This document shows positions 8,944 through 18,485 of a stretch of DNA of 64,000 nucleotides, piece by piece. Position numbers and translations under genes: made by a program. Numbering within the stretch: the first letter of the stretch is position 1; every line of letters starts with the position of its first letter. A model generated the notes under the pieces. That model did not search any database. It worked only from the letters and a program-made list of their open reading frames with translations, and was not told where the DNA came from. Source of the DNA: Miltoncostaea sp963771025 (GTDB taxonomy: Bacteria; Actinomycetota; Thermoleophilia; Miltoncostaeales; Miltoncostaeaceae); the NCBI GenBank assembly GCA_963771025.1, contig CAVYRL010000002.1:124001-188000 (forward strand), given 5' to 3'.

Positions 8944-8949
8944 AGCCTA
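8944..8949 (-). promoter_or_regulatory. -10-like TAGGCT six bases before the mocA start
   Basis: Read on the minus strand, TAGGCT is followed by six bases and the GTG of the mocA-like gene. A TGACCT lies 17 bases upstream as a plausible -35. Identical spacing is seen at 19035, 23947 and 44547. Confidence 0.5.
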
Positions 8950-8985
8950 GGCCCGAACACCGTCCGAGGTCACGCCGCTGGACAT

Positions 8986-9014
8986 TTGCGCGCGGGTTGC
9001 AGAAGATTGATACA
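8986..9014 (+). promoter_or_regulatory. Probable promoter of the small-membrane-protein/cox operon
   Basis: TTGCGC (8986-8991), a 17-base spacer and GATACA (9009-9014) lie in a locally AT-richer stretch upstream of the five small membrane protein genes. The 67 bases between it and the first good ribosome site include a GGGTG/CACCC inverted repeat near 9040-9055. This is the only promoter-like site I see before coxM. Confidence 0.5.
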
Positions 9015-9081
9015 AATCGCACACACACCGGCCGGGTCGGCGGGTGTGGTTCCACCCGGCGGACGAGGCAGGGGGAAGCGG

Positions 9082-9132
9082 ATGCAGAGCGGCGGCGCGT
9101 CGTTTCGGGTTCGGCACGGTGGCACGTGCTGA
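9082..9132 (+). CDS. Possible 16-residue leader peptide before the membrane protein cluster
   Basis: A short reading frame, MQSGGASFRVRHGGTC, begins at an ATG preceded by the best ribosome site in the area (AGGGGGA, about six bases away). It stops seven bases inside the GTG (9126) of the first small membrane protein. That gene has no ribosome site of its own, so the frame may couple its translation. It could equally be the true N-terminus joined by a one-base indel, or chance. No function is proposed. Confidence 0.3.
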   Translation: MQSGGASFRVRHGGTC

Positions 9133-9137
9133 CGCTG

Positions 9138-9389
9138 ATGGCGGGGGCCACCCAGTGGCAGATCGGTCTCGCGATCGGGATCGTGGTGGTCGCGATCGCC
9201 GCGGTGATCGTCGTCACGATCGTGCTGCTGGCGATGAGGATCGCCACGCAGGCGTCCACCGCCGAGGGGGCGGTCGAGGTCCTGCGCCAGCAGACCACCG
9301 AGCTCGAGGGGATCGGCCGGATCAACGACTCCGGGGTGAGGATCCTCCACTCCGCCCGGGCCCTGAGAAAGGTGGCGGTCGGCAAATGA
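9138..9389 (+). CDS. Small single-pass membrane protein 1 of the cox cluster
   Basis: 83 residues from the ATG; a GTG at 9126 would add four. A strongly hydrophobic segment covers residues 8-33, followed by a mostly helical charged tail (STAEGAVEVLRQQTTELEGI...) ending in a basic stretch. No family is recognised. It is the first of five adjacent genes with the same layout, a single N-terminal membrane helix followed by an amphipathic tail. Its stop overlaps the next start (ATGA). Cytoplasmic placement of the tail is unproven. The position directly upstream of coxMSL suggests a role in anchoring or electron delivery for CO dehydrogenase, which is inference only. Confidence 0.75.
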   Translation: MAGATQWQIGLAIGIVVVAIAAVIVVTIVLLAMRIATQASTAEGAVEVLRQQTTELEGIGRINDSGVRILHSARALRKVAVGK

Positions 9390-9664
9390 CCTGGTCCGGA
9401 AACACCTACTGGGTCGTCTGCCTGCTGCTCGGTCTCGGCGCGGCCCTGATCGTCGCCGTGCTGCTCGCGGTGCTCGTGAGGACCGTCGCCAGCATCGAGC
9501 GCTCGGTCGACGGGCTGCTGGAGGTGGCGACCAAGGTCGCCGGCAGCACGGCCAACATCCCGCAGCTGGAGGCCACCGCGCCCGTTCTGGGCGAGATCGT
9601 GACGGAGGCCGTGGTGCAGGACGGCTACATGAACGCTCTCACCGACGGGTTCGGTGGCAGATGA
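9386..9664 (+). CDS. Small single-pass membrane protein 2 of the cox cluster
   Basis: 92 residues. The membrane helix spans about residues 8-31 (WVVCLLLGLGAALIVAVLLA), followed by the helical segment ASIERSVDGLLEVATKVAG and an acidic stretch with EIVTEAVVQDGYMNALTDGFGG. The gene overlaps both neighbours by four bases (ATGA at each end), which implies tight co-translation. There is no recognised domain. It resembles its neighbours in architecture; residue identity is too low to call them recent duplicates by eye. Confidence 0.8.
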   Translation: MTWSGNTYWVVCLLLGLGAALIVAVLLAVLVRTVASIERSVDGLLEVATKVAGSTANIPQLEATAPVLGEIVTEAVVQDGYMNALTDGFGGR

Positions 9665-9939
9665 CCGATCGTCAGGTACTCGTGCTGCTGAGCGTCATCC
9701 TCGGCGCCGTCGTCATTCTGGTCGTCGCCGCGGCGCTGTATGAGGTGCGACGCCGGCTGGTGAGGATCTCGGCCGGGCTGGCGACGCTCGGGTCCGCGCT
9801 GGAGGGTGTCGAGGCCGAGCACCTGCGGCCGCTCGAGAGCTCGGTGACGGCCATCAACGCCCAGTTCGACGTCATCCTCGGAGCGCTGCCGGGAATCGCG
9901 AGCAAGGCGGCGATCGTGGCCGAGCGGAGGCCGCGATGA
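9661..9939 (+). CDS. Small single-pass membrane protein 3 of the cox cluster
   Basis: 92 residues. A hydrophobic helix at about 6-27 is followed by the basic cluster EVRRRLVR and a helical tail (GLATLGSALEGVEAEHLRPL). By the positive-inside rule the tail should face the cytoplasm. It overlaps the previous and following genes by four bases each. No family is recognised. The shared pattern of one helix followed by about 55 mainly helical residues, in five successive genes, suggests a multi-subunit membrane assembly. Confidence 0.8.
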   Translation: MTDRQVLVLLSVILGAVVILVVAAALYEVRRRLVRISAGLATLGSALEGVEAEHLRPLESSVTAINAQFDVILGALPGIASKAAIVAERRPR

Positions 9940-10196
9940 CGCTCTGGTGGATCGGCAACGCGGTGCTGCTGATCGTGGTCGTCCCGCTGCTGGTGTACCT
10001 GCTCCACGGGGTGCTGACCGCGGCGAGCAGCATCGTCCCGAGCGTGCAGAAGATCGCCGGCGTCACCGCCGAGGCGTCGAAGGACCTGGACGCCACGGCC
10101 CTGCTGCTGACGACGCAGGACCAGGTCGCCCGCACGATCGCGGGGGTCGCCGAGTACGGCGGCTCGCTCGACGTGATCATCGACGACGCGAGCTAG
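9936..10196 (+). CDS. Small single-pass membrane protein 4 of the cox cluster
   Basis: 86 residues. A membrane helix at about 5-25 (WIGNAVLLIVVVPLLVYLLH) leads into AASSIVPSVQKIAGVTAEASKDLDATALLL and an acidic C-terminus ending IIDDAS. It starts inside the stop of gene 3 (ATGA). Ten bases, including GGGGAGAGG as a ribosome site, separate it from gene 5. No recognised domain. Confidence 0.78.
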   Translation: MTLWWIGNAVLLIVVVPLLVYLLHGVLTAASSIVPSVQKIAGVTAEASKDLDATALLLTTQDQVARTIAGVAEYGGSLDVIIDDAS

Positions 10197-10206
10197 GGGA
10201 GAGGCC

Positions 10207-10815
10207 ATGTCCGCGGCCGGCATCACCATGATCGTCATCGTCGCGCTGATCGTCGCGGCCCTCGTCGTCTACCTCGTCGCGACCATCCTGCAGCTTCGCG
10301 CGATCACCAAGGGGCTGGACGAGGTGATCGGCAACGTGGGCGAGATCCTCGCCAAGACGGCGCCGGTCAACGAGGTCGTGACCTCGATCAACCAGAACCT
10401 CGACGCGGGCGTCTCGGCGCTCGAGGGCCTGCTCGTCAAGAAGGCCGGCATGCAGGACGCCATGGGCCTGGTGGACGGGCTCTACCCGGGCGCGGCGGCG
10501 GCCGGGCTGCGCGACTTCCCGGAGAGCGGGACGGTCGTGCCGCCACGCATCGGCGAGGTCTACACGAAGGGCACGCTCACGCTCGCGCGCCTCGGCCGTG
10601 AGGCGCCGATCGCGATGGCCAACCCGGCGGGTCCGGTGATCCGCAATGCCGGGGCTGCCGCCATGGCCGCGCGCGATCTCTACTCGGACGTGCGCCACAC
10701 CAGCCCCGCGGGGCTGCCGCGCTCGCCGGTGATCGGCGCCGACGCGCCGGTGCAGTACGAGCAACGCGACGACATCGGCGCTCCACGCAAGCGGATGCCG
10801 TCCCCCGCGAAATGA
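10207..10815 (+). CDS. Larger single-pass membrane protein 5 of the cox cluster
   Basis: 202 residues. The N-terminal ~80 residues follow the layout of the four preceding proteins: a helix at about 6-30, then AITKGLDEVIGNVGEILAK. A further 120-residue region follows, rich in Gly, Pro and Arg, with EVYTKGTLTLARLG and a C-terminus of APRKRMPSPAK. No family is recognised. A GGGGAGAGG ribosome site lies just upstream. It ends 56 bases before coxM and is in the same orientation, so co-transcription is likely. The extra C-terminal region makes it the likeliest candidate for contact with a soluble partner, but that is inference. Confidence 0.8.
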   Translation: MSAAGITMIVIVALIVAALVVYLVATILQLRAITKGLDEVIGNVGEILAKTAPVNEVVTSINQNLDAGVSALEGLLVKKAGMQDAMGLVDGLYPGAAAAGLRDFPESGTVVPPRIGEVYTKGTLTLARLGREAPIAMANPAGPVIRNAGAAAMAARDLYSDVRHTSPAGLPRSPVIGADAPVQYEQRDDIGAPRKRMPSPAK

Positions 10816-10871
10816 CCCAGGCGGATGACGCACGCCCCGTCCGCCCGACCGACGCGTAAGGAGCACGAGAG

Positions 10872-11747
10872 GTGCAGACCCCTGCCGCATTCGAGTACGA
10901 ACGGGCGACCAGCGTCGCCGGCGTGATCGAGGCCCTCGGGCGCCTCGGCCCCGAGGCGCGGATCATCGCGGGCGGGCACAGCCTGCTGCCGATGATGAAG
11001 CTGCGGCTCGCCAACCCCGAGCACCTCATCGACATCAGCGGCCTCACCGACCTCTCGTACATCCGCGAGGAGGCCGGAGAGATCCGGATCGGGGCCATGA
11101 CCCGGCACGTCGACCTGCTGAAGTCCGAGCTGCTCCACGAGCACTACCCGGTGTTCCGCGACGCCGAGCAGGTGATCGCCGACCCGGTGGTGCGCAACCG
11201 TGGGACCATCGGCGGCTCCCTCTGCCAGGCCGACGCCGCCGAGGACCTCTCGGCCGTCTGCTCGGCCGCCAAGGCGAGCGTCGTGATCGTCAACGCGGAC
11301 GGCGAGCGCGTGATCGGCATGGAGAAGTTCCACGTCGGCCCGTTCATGACCGCGGTCGGCAGCGGCGAGATGCTCACCGAGGTCCGGCTCGCCCAGCGCC
11401 CCGGCGCCGGCAGCGCGCACGAGAAGGTCGAGCGGCGCGCCGGCGACTGGGCCATCGCGGCCGCGTCGGCCGCGCTCTGGATCGACGGGGGCACGATCGC
11501 CGACGTCGGCATCGCGTTGAGCGCGGTGGGCCTCACCACCATCCACCTCACCCGGGCCGAGGAGCTGCTGCGCGGACAGCCGCCCACCGAGGAGCTCTTC
11601 GCCCAGGCCGGCGAGATCGCGTCGGCCGACTGCTCGCCCACCTCCGACGGCCGTGGCCCGGTCGACTACAAGCGCCACCTCGCCGGAGTCCTCACCCATC
11701 GGGCACTGCGTCGCGCCGCCGCGCGTGCCCTGCGCCAGGAGGCCTGA
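10872..11747 (+). CDS. coxM: Form I CO dehydrogenase, FAD-binding medium subunit
   Basis: 291 residues. FAD-binding motifs AGGHS (33-37) and TIGGS (113-116 region) are intact. Together with coxS and coxL it makes the air-oxidising CO dehydrogenase, a dimer of LMS trimers that passes electrons from CO to the respiratory chain. GTG start with AAGGAG about nine bases upstream. The M-S-L order is the canonical form I order (as in Oligotropha). Its 3' end contains the AGGAGG ribosome site used by coxS. Confidence 0.95.
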   Translation: MQTPAAFEYERATSVAGVIEALGRLGPEARIIAGGHSLLPMMKLRLANPEHLIDISGLTDLSYIREEAGEIRIGAMTRHVDLLKSELLHEHYPVFRDAEQVIADPVVRNRGTIGGSLCQADAAEDLSAVCSAAKASVVIVNADGERVIGMEKFHVGPFMTAVGSGEMLTEVRLAQRPGAGSAHEKVERRAGDWAIAAASAALWIDGGTIADVGIALSAVGLTTIHLTRAEELLRGQPPTEELFAQAGEIASADCSPTSDGRGPVDYKRHLAGVLTHRALRRAAARALRQEA

Positions 11748-11761
11748 TCATCAACGTCTCG

Positions 11762-12229
11762 ATGACGGTCAACGGCGAGCACGTCTCGCGCGATATCGAG
11801 CCGCGCCTGCTGCTCGTCCACTTCATCCGCGAGACTCTCGGCCTCACGGGGACCCACTGGGGGTGCGACACTTCCAACTGCGGCGCGTGCGTCGTGAGGA
11901 TCGATGGGGAACCGGTCAAGTCGTGCACCACCCTCGCCGTGATGTGCGAGGGGCGCGCGGTGACGACGGTCGAGTCGCTCGAGGTCGGCGGCGAGCTGGA
12001 TCCCGTGCAGCAGGGCTTTCACGAGTTGCACGCCCTTCAGTGCGGCTTCTGCACCCCGGGCATGCTGATGACCGCCCGCGCCCTGCTCGACGAGAACCCC
12101 AACCCGAGCGAGCTCGAGATCCGCACCGCGATCTCCGGGGCGATCTGTCGCTGCACCGGCTACAAGAACATCGTCAGCGCCGTGAGATGGGCCGCGGAGC
12201 ACGAGTCCGCGGCACAACGGGAGGCATGA
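11762..12229 (+). CDS. coxS: Form I CO dehydrogenase, [2Fe-2S] small subunit
   Basis: 155 residues from the ATG. All eight cluster cysteines are visible: C35, C40, C43, C55 for the plant-ferredoxin-type cluster and C94, C97, C129, C131 (QCGFC ... CRC) for the second. The start is uncertain. The AGGAGG at 11737-11742 is 19 bases from the ATG, but only 4 and 7 bases from two in-frame ATC codons (11747, 11750). An ATC start would give the N-terminus MINVSMTVNG, which looks natural for the family. Its stop overlaps a coxL start. Confidence 0.95.
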   Translation: MTVNGEHVSRDIEPRLLLVHFIRETLGLTGTHWGCDTSNCGACVVRIDGEPVKSCTTLAVMCEGRAVTTVESLEVGGELDPVQQGFHELHALQCGFCTPGMLMTARALLDENPNPSELEIRTAISGAICRCTGYKNIVSAVRWAAEHESAAQREA

Positions 12230-12231
12230 GC

Positions 12232-14615
<2,384 letters not shown>

Positions 14616-14616
<1 letters not shown>

Positions 14617-15545
14617 TGAACGCGGCCACCACGCGGCGCGCGCAGGAGCTCGCGGCCGCGGGCGAGGCGTTCGTCACCGCCACCGTCGTGCGCGCGCAGC
14701 GCCCGACGAGCGCGGTGGCGGGCGACGTCGCTCTGGTGCTCGGCGACGGCACGATCGAGGGGTTCGTCGGGGGCTCGTGCGCCGAGCACAGCGTGCGGGC
14801 GTACGCGCTGACGGCCATCGAGAGCGGCGAGCCCGTGCTGCTGAGGATCCTCCCGTTCGCCGAGGAGGGAGCCGGGCCCCCCGAGGTCGTCGATGGCGCC
14901 GTGACGGTGCAGAACCCATGTCTTTCCGGGGGGGCGATCGAGGTGTTCCTCGAGCCGGCGGTCTCCGCGCCGCGGGTCCTGGTGGTGGGCGAGACCCCGA
15001 TCGCGGGAGCCGTGGCCCGGATCGGCGCCGAGCTGGGGCTCGACGTCGTGGACGTCGGCGGTGACGCCGTCGCCCCGCGGCCCGACGACCTGGCGCTGGT
15101 GGTCGCGGCGCACGGCCGTGACGAGCTCCTCGCGCTGCGCCGGGGCCTCGAGGCGGGGCTCCCCTACGTCGGCCTGGTCGCCAGCCGCGCGCGCGGCGAC
15201 GGCGTGATCGGCGAGCTGCACGGCGACGGCGTCTCCGAGGAGCTGCTGGCGCATATCGACGTGCCCGCCGGCCTCGACATCGGCGCGCGCACTCCGGCCG
15301 AGATCGCCCTGTCGATACTGGCCAGGATCGTCGCCGTCCGCCGCGAGGACCGCCGCCCGCCGGCGGACCGGCCCGCGGCGCCCGCCGCCGTCCTGACCGC
15401 GGTCGATCCGATCTGCGGGATGACCGTCGCCGCCGTTCCGGGCACCCCGTCTCTCGAGCACGAGGGCGCCACGGTCTACTTCTGCTGCGACGGCTGCCTG
15501 GCGGCGTTCCAGGCGCGCCACCAGCCCGCCGACGCCGCGGAGTGA
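14616..15545 (+). CDS. coxF: XdhC-family CO dehydrogenase maturation protein with C-terminal YHS domain (CoxF-like)
   Basis: 309 residues. The N-terminal XdhC/CoxI domain begins with AAAGEAFVTATVVRAQRPTSAVAGD and has the GGSCAEHSVR motif. A Rossmann-like domain follows (VLVVGETPIAGAVARI). The last ~40 residues form a YHS-type metal-binding domain: DPICGMTV ... VYFCCDGCLAAFQ. In Oligotropha, coxD is linked to sulfuration of the active site and coxE/coxF to copper insertion. A metal-binding YHS domain fused to CoxF is therefore suggestive of copper handling (inference). The ATG shares its first base with the coxL stop; a GTG three bases earlier is the alternative start. Confidence 0.88.
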
Positions 15546-15552
15546 CCCGGTC

Positions 15553-16470
15553 GTGACCTCGGTCACGGGTGAGGCCTCCGACGAGGTCCGCGTCCTGGTA
15601 CCCGATATCGAGACGCTGGCCCAGCGGCTCGCCGGCGCCGACTACCTGGTCGACGAGGGCCTGGCCACCTCGATGTTCCTCAGCGTCCGCCTGCCCCAGC
15701 CGCTGCTGCTCGAGGGTGAGGCGGGGGTCGGCAAGACGCAGGCGGCCAAGGCGCTGGCGGCCGTGCTCGACACACCGCTCATCCGCCTCCAGTGCTACGA
15801 GGGCATCGACGCCGCCGAGGCCCTCTACGAGTGGAACTACCCCCGCCAGCTGCTCGGCATCCGGTTGGCCGAGGCGGGCGGCACGGCGCTGAGCGAGGAC
15901 GACCTCTTCGGCCGGGACTACCTGATCCGCCGCCCGCTGCTGCGCGCGCTGGAGCACCCCGGCCCGCGGCCAGCGGTGCTGTTGATCGACGAGATCGACC
16001 GCGCCGACGACGACTTCGAGGCCTTCCTGCTGGAGTTGCTGGGCGAGGCCAGCGTCACCATCCCGGAGATCGGCACGATCGCCGCCACCCACCCGCCGAT
16101 CATCGTGCTCACCTCCAACCGCACGCGCGATCTGCACGACGCGGTCAAACGCCGCTGCCTCTACCGCTGGATCAACTACCCGGATCCCCGGCGCGAGGTC
16201 GAGATCATCCGCCGTCGCGTGCCCGGCGCGTCGCAGACCCTCGCCGTGCAGGTGGCGGACGCGGTCTCGCGCATGCGCGCGAGCGACGTGCAGAAGCCGC
16301 CGGGCATCGCCGAGGCCATCGACTGGCTGGCGGCCCTCGAGGTGCTCGGCGTCGAGCGCCTCGACGCGCCGGCGATCGACCGCACGCTCGGGTCCGTGCT
16401 CAAGTACGAGGAGGATCAGGAGGTGCTCCGCGCGGCGGGGCTCGACGCGCTGGTGACCGGTTGTGGCTGA
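15553..16470 (+). CDS. coxD: MoxR-type AAA+ ATPase, CO dehydrogenase maturation
   Basis: 305 residues. Walker A GEAGVGKT at residues 55-62, Walker B LLIDEID with D146-E147, sensor-1 VLTSNRTRDLH and an arginine-finger region DAVKRRCLYRW. In Oligotropha CoxD is needed to install the bridging sulfur in the Mo-S-Cu centre. GTG start, seven bases after coxF. Its 3' end overlaps coxE by eight bases, the typical AAA+/VWA pairing in which the ATPase remodels a target recruited by the VWA partner. Confidence 0.95.
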   Translation: MTSVTGEASDEVRVLVPDIETLAQRLAGADYLVDEGLATSMFLSVRLPQPLLLEGEAGVGKTQAAKALAAVLDTPLIRLQCYEGIDAAEALYEWNYPRQLLGIRLAEAGGTALSEDDLFGRDYLIRRPLLRALEHPGPRPAVLLIDEIDRADDDFEAFLLELLGEASVTIPEIGTIAATHPPIIVLTSNRTRDLHDAVKRRCLYRWINYPDPRREVEIIRRRVPGASQTLAVQVADAVSRMRASDVQKPPGIAEAIDWLAALEVLGVERLDAPAIDRTLGSVLKYEEDQEVLRAAGLDALVTGCG

Positions 16471-17839
16471 GGATGCCCGCAGCCTGGTGTTCGGGGTCGA
16501 GACCGTGGTGCTCGACCTGCCGCGGCTGGTGGGCGCGTTCAGCCGGCGGCTGCAGGAGGCCGGCGTGCCGGTCACGCCCGCCCGCGGCGCCGACCTCGCC
16601 CGGGCCCTCGACCTGGTGCGGCCGCTGACGCGGGGCCGCCTCTACGCCACCGCACACGCCGTGCTCGTCACCGATCCGTCGCAGGCGCCCGTCTTCGACG
16701 CCGTCTTCCTCGCGGTCTTCGGCGGGCGTGGCGAGGAGGCGGCCGACACCCCCGCCGACGCGGGCACGGTCGCCGCGCCGCCGGACGCGCGGCCGAGATC
16801 CGACCGCTCGGCCGGACCCGGCGATTCGGCCCGCCGCGAGGCCGGCGACCTGATCGCGGCGCCGTCCTCCGCGGCCGGAGACGACGACGACGAGGGCGTC
16901 GAGGTCGACGTGCCGCTCGCGATGGCCAGCGACGAGGAGCGCCTTGCGGGCAAGAGCTTCGACCAGCTCGCTCCCCACGAGCTCGCCCAGCTGTACCGGC
17001 TGATGTCGCGCCTGCGGCTGGTGACCCCCGAGCGGCGCACCCGCCGCCACGAGCGGGGCCGGCACGGGGCGCGCATCGACATGCGGCGCACGCTGCGCGC
17101 CAGCCTGCGCACGGGCGGCGATCCGATCCGGCTCGCCCGCCGCCGCCGGCGCGTGGTGCAGCGGCCCCTGGTGATGCTGTGCGACATCTCAGGGTCCATG
17201 GAGCCGTACGCGCGCGCCTATCTCCAGTTCCTCACCTGCGCGGCGGCCGGCGGGTCGCGCGCCGAGGCCTTCGCCTTCGCCACGCGCCTCACGCGCCTCA
17301 CGCGCGCCCTCGCCTCGCGCAGTCCGGAGCGGGCGATCCAGCGGGCCGCCGCCGCCGCCCCCGACTGGTCCAGCGGCACGCGCATCGGGGACGCGCTGAA
17401 GACCTTCAACGACCGGCACGGCCGCCGGGGCATGGCGCGCGGCGCCGTGGTGGTGATCCTCTCCGACGGCTGGGAGCGAGGCGATCCGGCGCTGGTGGGC
17501 CGCGAGATGGAGCGCCTCGCGCGCCTCGCCCACCGCATCGTCTGGGTCAACCCGCGCGTCGGAGCGAGCGCGTTCTCGGTGCGGGCCGGCGGCATGTCGG
17601 CCGCGCTGCCGCACTGCGACGCGCTGGTCAGCGGTCACAGCTTCCGGGCGCTCGGCGAGGTGGTGGACGCCATCGGCGCGACGTCGTGGGATCCCCCGGA
17701 ACGCGCGGGCCTCGCCCCGGCGGCGGAGGAGGAGACCTGGGCCAGCGCCACGCCCGTGCCGGGCAGCTCGGTCTCCATGCCCAGCGGCCACGGCCCGAGC
17801 AAGGGCAACACCACGCCAGGATGGGTCACCGATGAGTGA
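16463..17839 (+). CDS. coxE: VWA-domain protein CoxE, partner of CoxD
   Basis: 458 residues. A variable acidic/Pro-Ala linker (about residues 90-155) separates an N-terminal helical part from the von Willebrand A domain. The MIDAS metal site DISGS lies at residues 241-245, and ILSDGWERGD further on carries the later MIDAS Asp. CoxE works with the CoxD ATPase in assembling the active site, with copper insertion reported for the Oligotropha system. It overlaps coxD by eight bases and the following small gene by eight bases. Confidence 0.94.
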   Translation: MAEDARSLVFGVETVVLDLPRLVGAFSRRLQEAGVPVTPARGADLARALDLVRPLTRGRLYATAHAVLVTDPSQAPVFDAVFLAVFGGRGEEAADTPADAGTVAAPPDARPRSDRSAGPGDSARREAGDLIAAPSSAAGDDDDEGVEVDVPLAMASDEERLAGKSFDQLAPHELAQLYRLMSRLRLVTPERRTRRHERGRHGARIDMRRTLRASLRTGGDPIRLARRRRRVVQRPLVMLCDISGSMEPYARAYLQFLTCAAAGGSRAEAFAFATRLTRLTRALASRSPERAIQRAAAAAPDWSSGTRIGDALKTFNDRHGRRGMARGAVVVILSDGWERGDPALVGREMERLARLAHRIVWVNPRVGASAFSVRAGGMSAALPHCDALVSGHSFRALGEVVDAIGATSWDPPERAGLAPAAEEETWASATPVPGSSVSMPSGHGPSKGNTTPGWVTDE

Positions 17840-17999
17840 GGATCCCGCGAAGGTCTGCATCTATCCGGGCTGCGAGCGACCCGCCGCGCCCGCACACCCG
17901 CAGGGCGGGCCCCAACCCGCCTTCTGCGATCGGGAAGACCACAACGCGCTGAGCGCCCATCAGGAGCGTCAGCGCCTCGCGTCCGAGGAGGGTCACTGA
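17832..17999 (+). CDS. 55-residue Cys/His-rich small protein in the cox cluster
   Basis: ATG overlaps the end of coxE, and the TGA overlaps the start of the CoxL-like fragment (TGATG), so it is coupled on both sides. The sequence contains CIYPGCERP, then after a Pro/Gly-rich loop PAFCDREDHN. C9, C14, C32 and H37 form a plausible zinc or other metal site. It ends in a charged helix. The pattern resembles short zinc-finger modules found at the N-terminus of some actinobacterial DNA-binding proteins, but here it stands alone. No function can be assigned; metal binding is inferred from the residues. Confidence 0.65.
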   Translation: MSEDPAKVCIYPGCERPAAPAHPQGGPQPAFCDREDHNALSAHQERQRLASEEGH

Positions 18000-18460
18000 T
18001 GGCGAATGAGGCCTACCGAGCCGTGTTCCTGCGCGTCCACCCCACCGGCAAGATGGTGCTCAGCCTCACCACCGACGCCGACGGCAGGGAGCCCCAGTAC
18101 GCCCAGCTCGTCGCGGACGAGCTCGGGGTGCCGGCCCTCGACGTGAAGGTGGTGCCGGCCGACACCGACCGCTTCGGCGTCGGGCACGGGTTCAACGCGA
18201 GCCCGTCGGATGGCGCGCCGGCGGCGATCGTCCGCGCCACCACCAAGATCCGCGACAAGGCGCAGCTGCTGGCCGCGATGTCGCTCGATACCGGCCCGGA
18301 GAGCCTCACCTGGTCCAACGGGGCCTGGGTCGGCGGCGACGGCAGCGACCCGACGCAGGTCAAGACGGTCGAGGACATCGCCATGTACGCGCACGGCACC
18401 GGCGCGTTGCCGCCGGGTGTCGAAGGGGGGCTCGACGCCCAGGCCGTCTACAGCGACTGA
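17999..18460 (+). CDS. Free-standing fragment-like homologue of the CoxL molybdopterin domain
   Basis: 153 residues that line up along their whole length with residues ~491-634 of the CoxL encoded at 12232. Shared blocks are LRVHPTGK vs LRVHPSGK, QLVADELGVPALDVKV vs QIVAEELGIPPEDIEV, KIRDKAQLLAAMSL vs KVRDKARLIAATML, and VEGGLDAQAVYSD vs LEGGLDAQVIYDP. The cofactor-binding GQGHET segment is replaced by DADGREPQ and the SRSTPVSG loop is changed, so it is unlikely to bind the cofactor. The reading frame is intact with operon-like overlap at its start and a terminator on its stop codon, which argues for a selected gene over debris. A role in assembly or subunit exchange is speculation. Confidence 0.8.
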   Translation: MANEAYRAVFLRVHPTGKMVLSLTTDADGREPQYAQLVADELGVPALDVKVVPADTDRFGVGHGFNASPSDGAPAAIVRATTKIRDKAQLLAAMSLDTGPESLTWSNGAWVGGDGSDPTQVKTVEDIAMYAHGTGALPPGVEGGLDAQAVYSD

Positions 18461-18477
18461 GCGCCCCCCGGGCGCTC
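18459..18477. terminator. Perfect hairpin between the convergent CoxL-fragment and yceI genes
   Basis: GAGCGCCC (18459-18466), loop CCC, GGGCGCTC (18470-18477): eight perfect pairs starting within the TGA of the upstream gene. There is no U-run on the plus side. It can serve both convergent genes and probably ends the coxMSLFDE transcript. Confidence 0.6.
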
Positions 18478-18485
18478 GGGTCTGC

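Noticed and set aside
6104..9385. 1093-codon minus-strand frame across the FdhF-like and mocA genes
   Set aside because: It overlaps well-supported genes on both strands and has no domain; a high-GC shadow.
17999..18460. Reading the CoxL-like fragment as a pseudogene
   Set aside because: The frame is intact, coupled to its neighbour and ends at a terminator; nothing of the other CoxL regions flanks it, so decay of a full gene in place is not supported.
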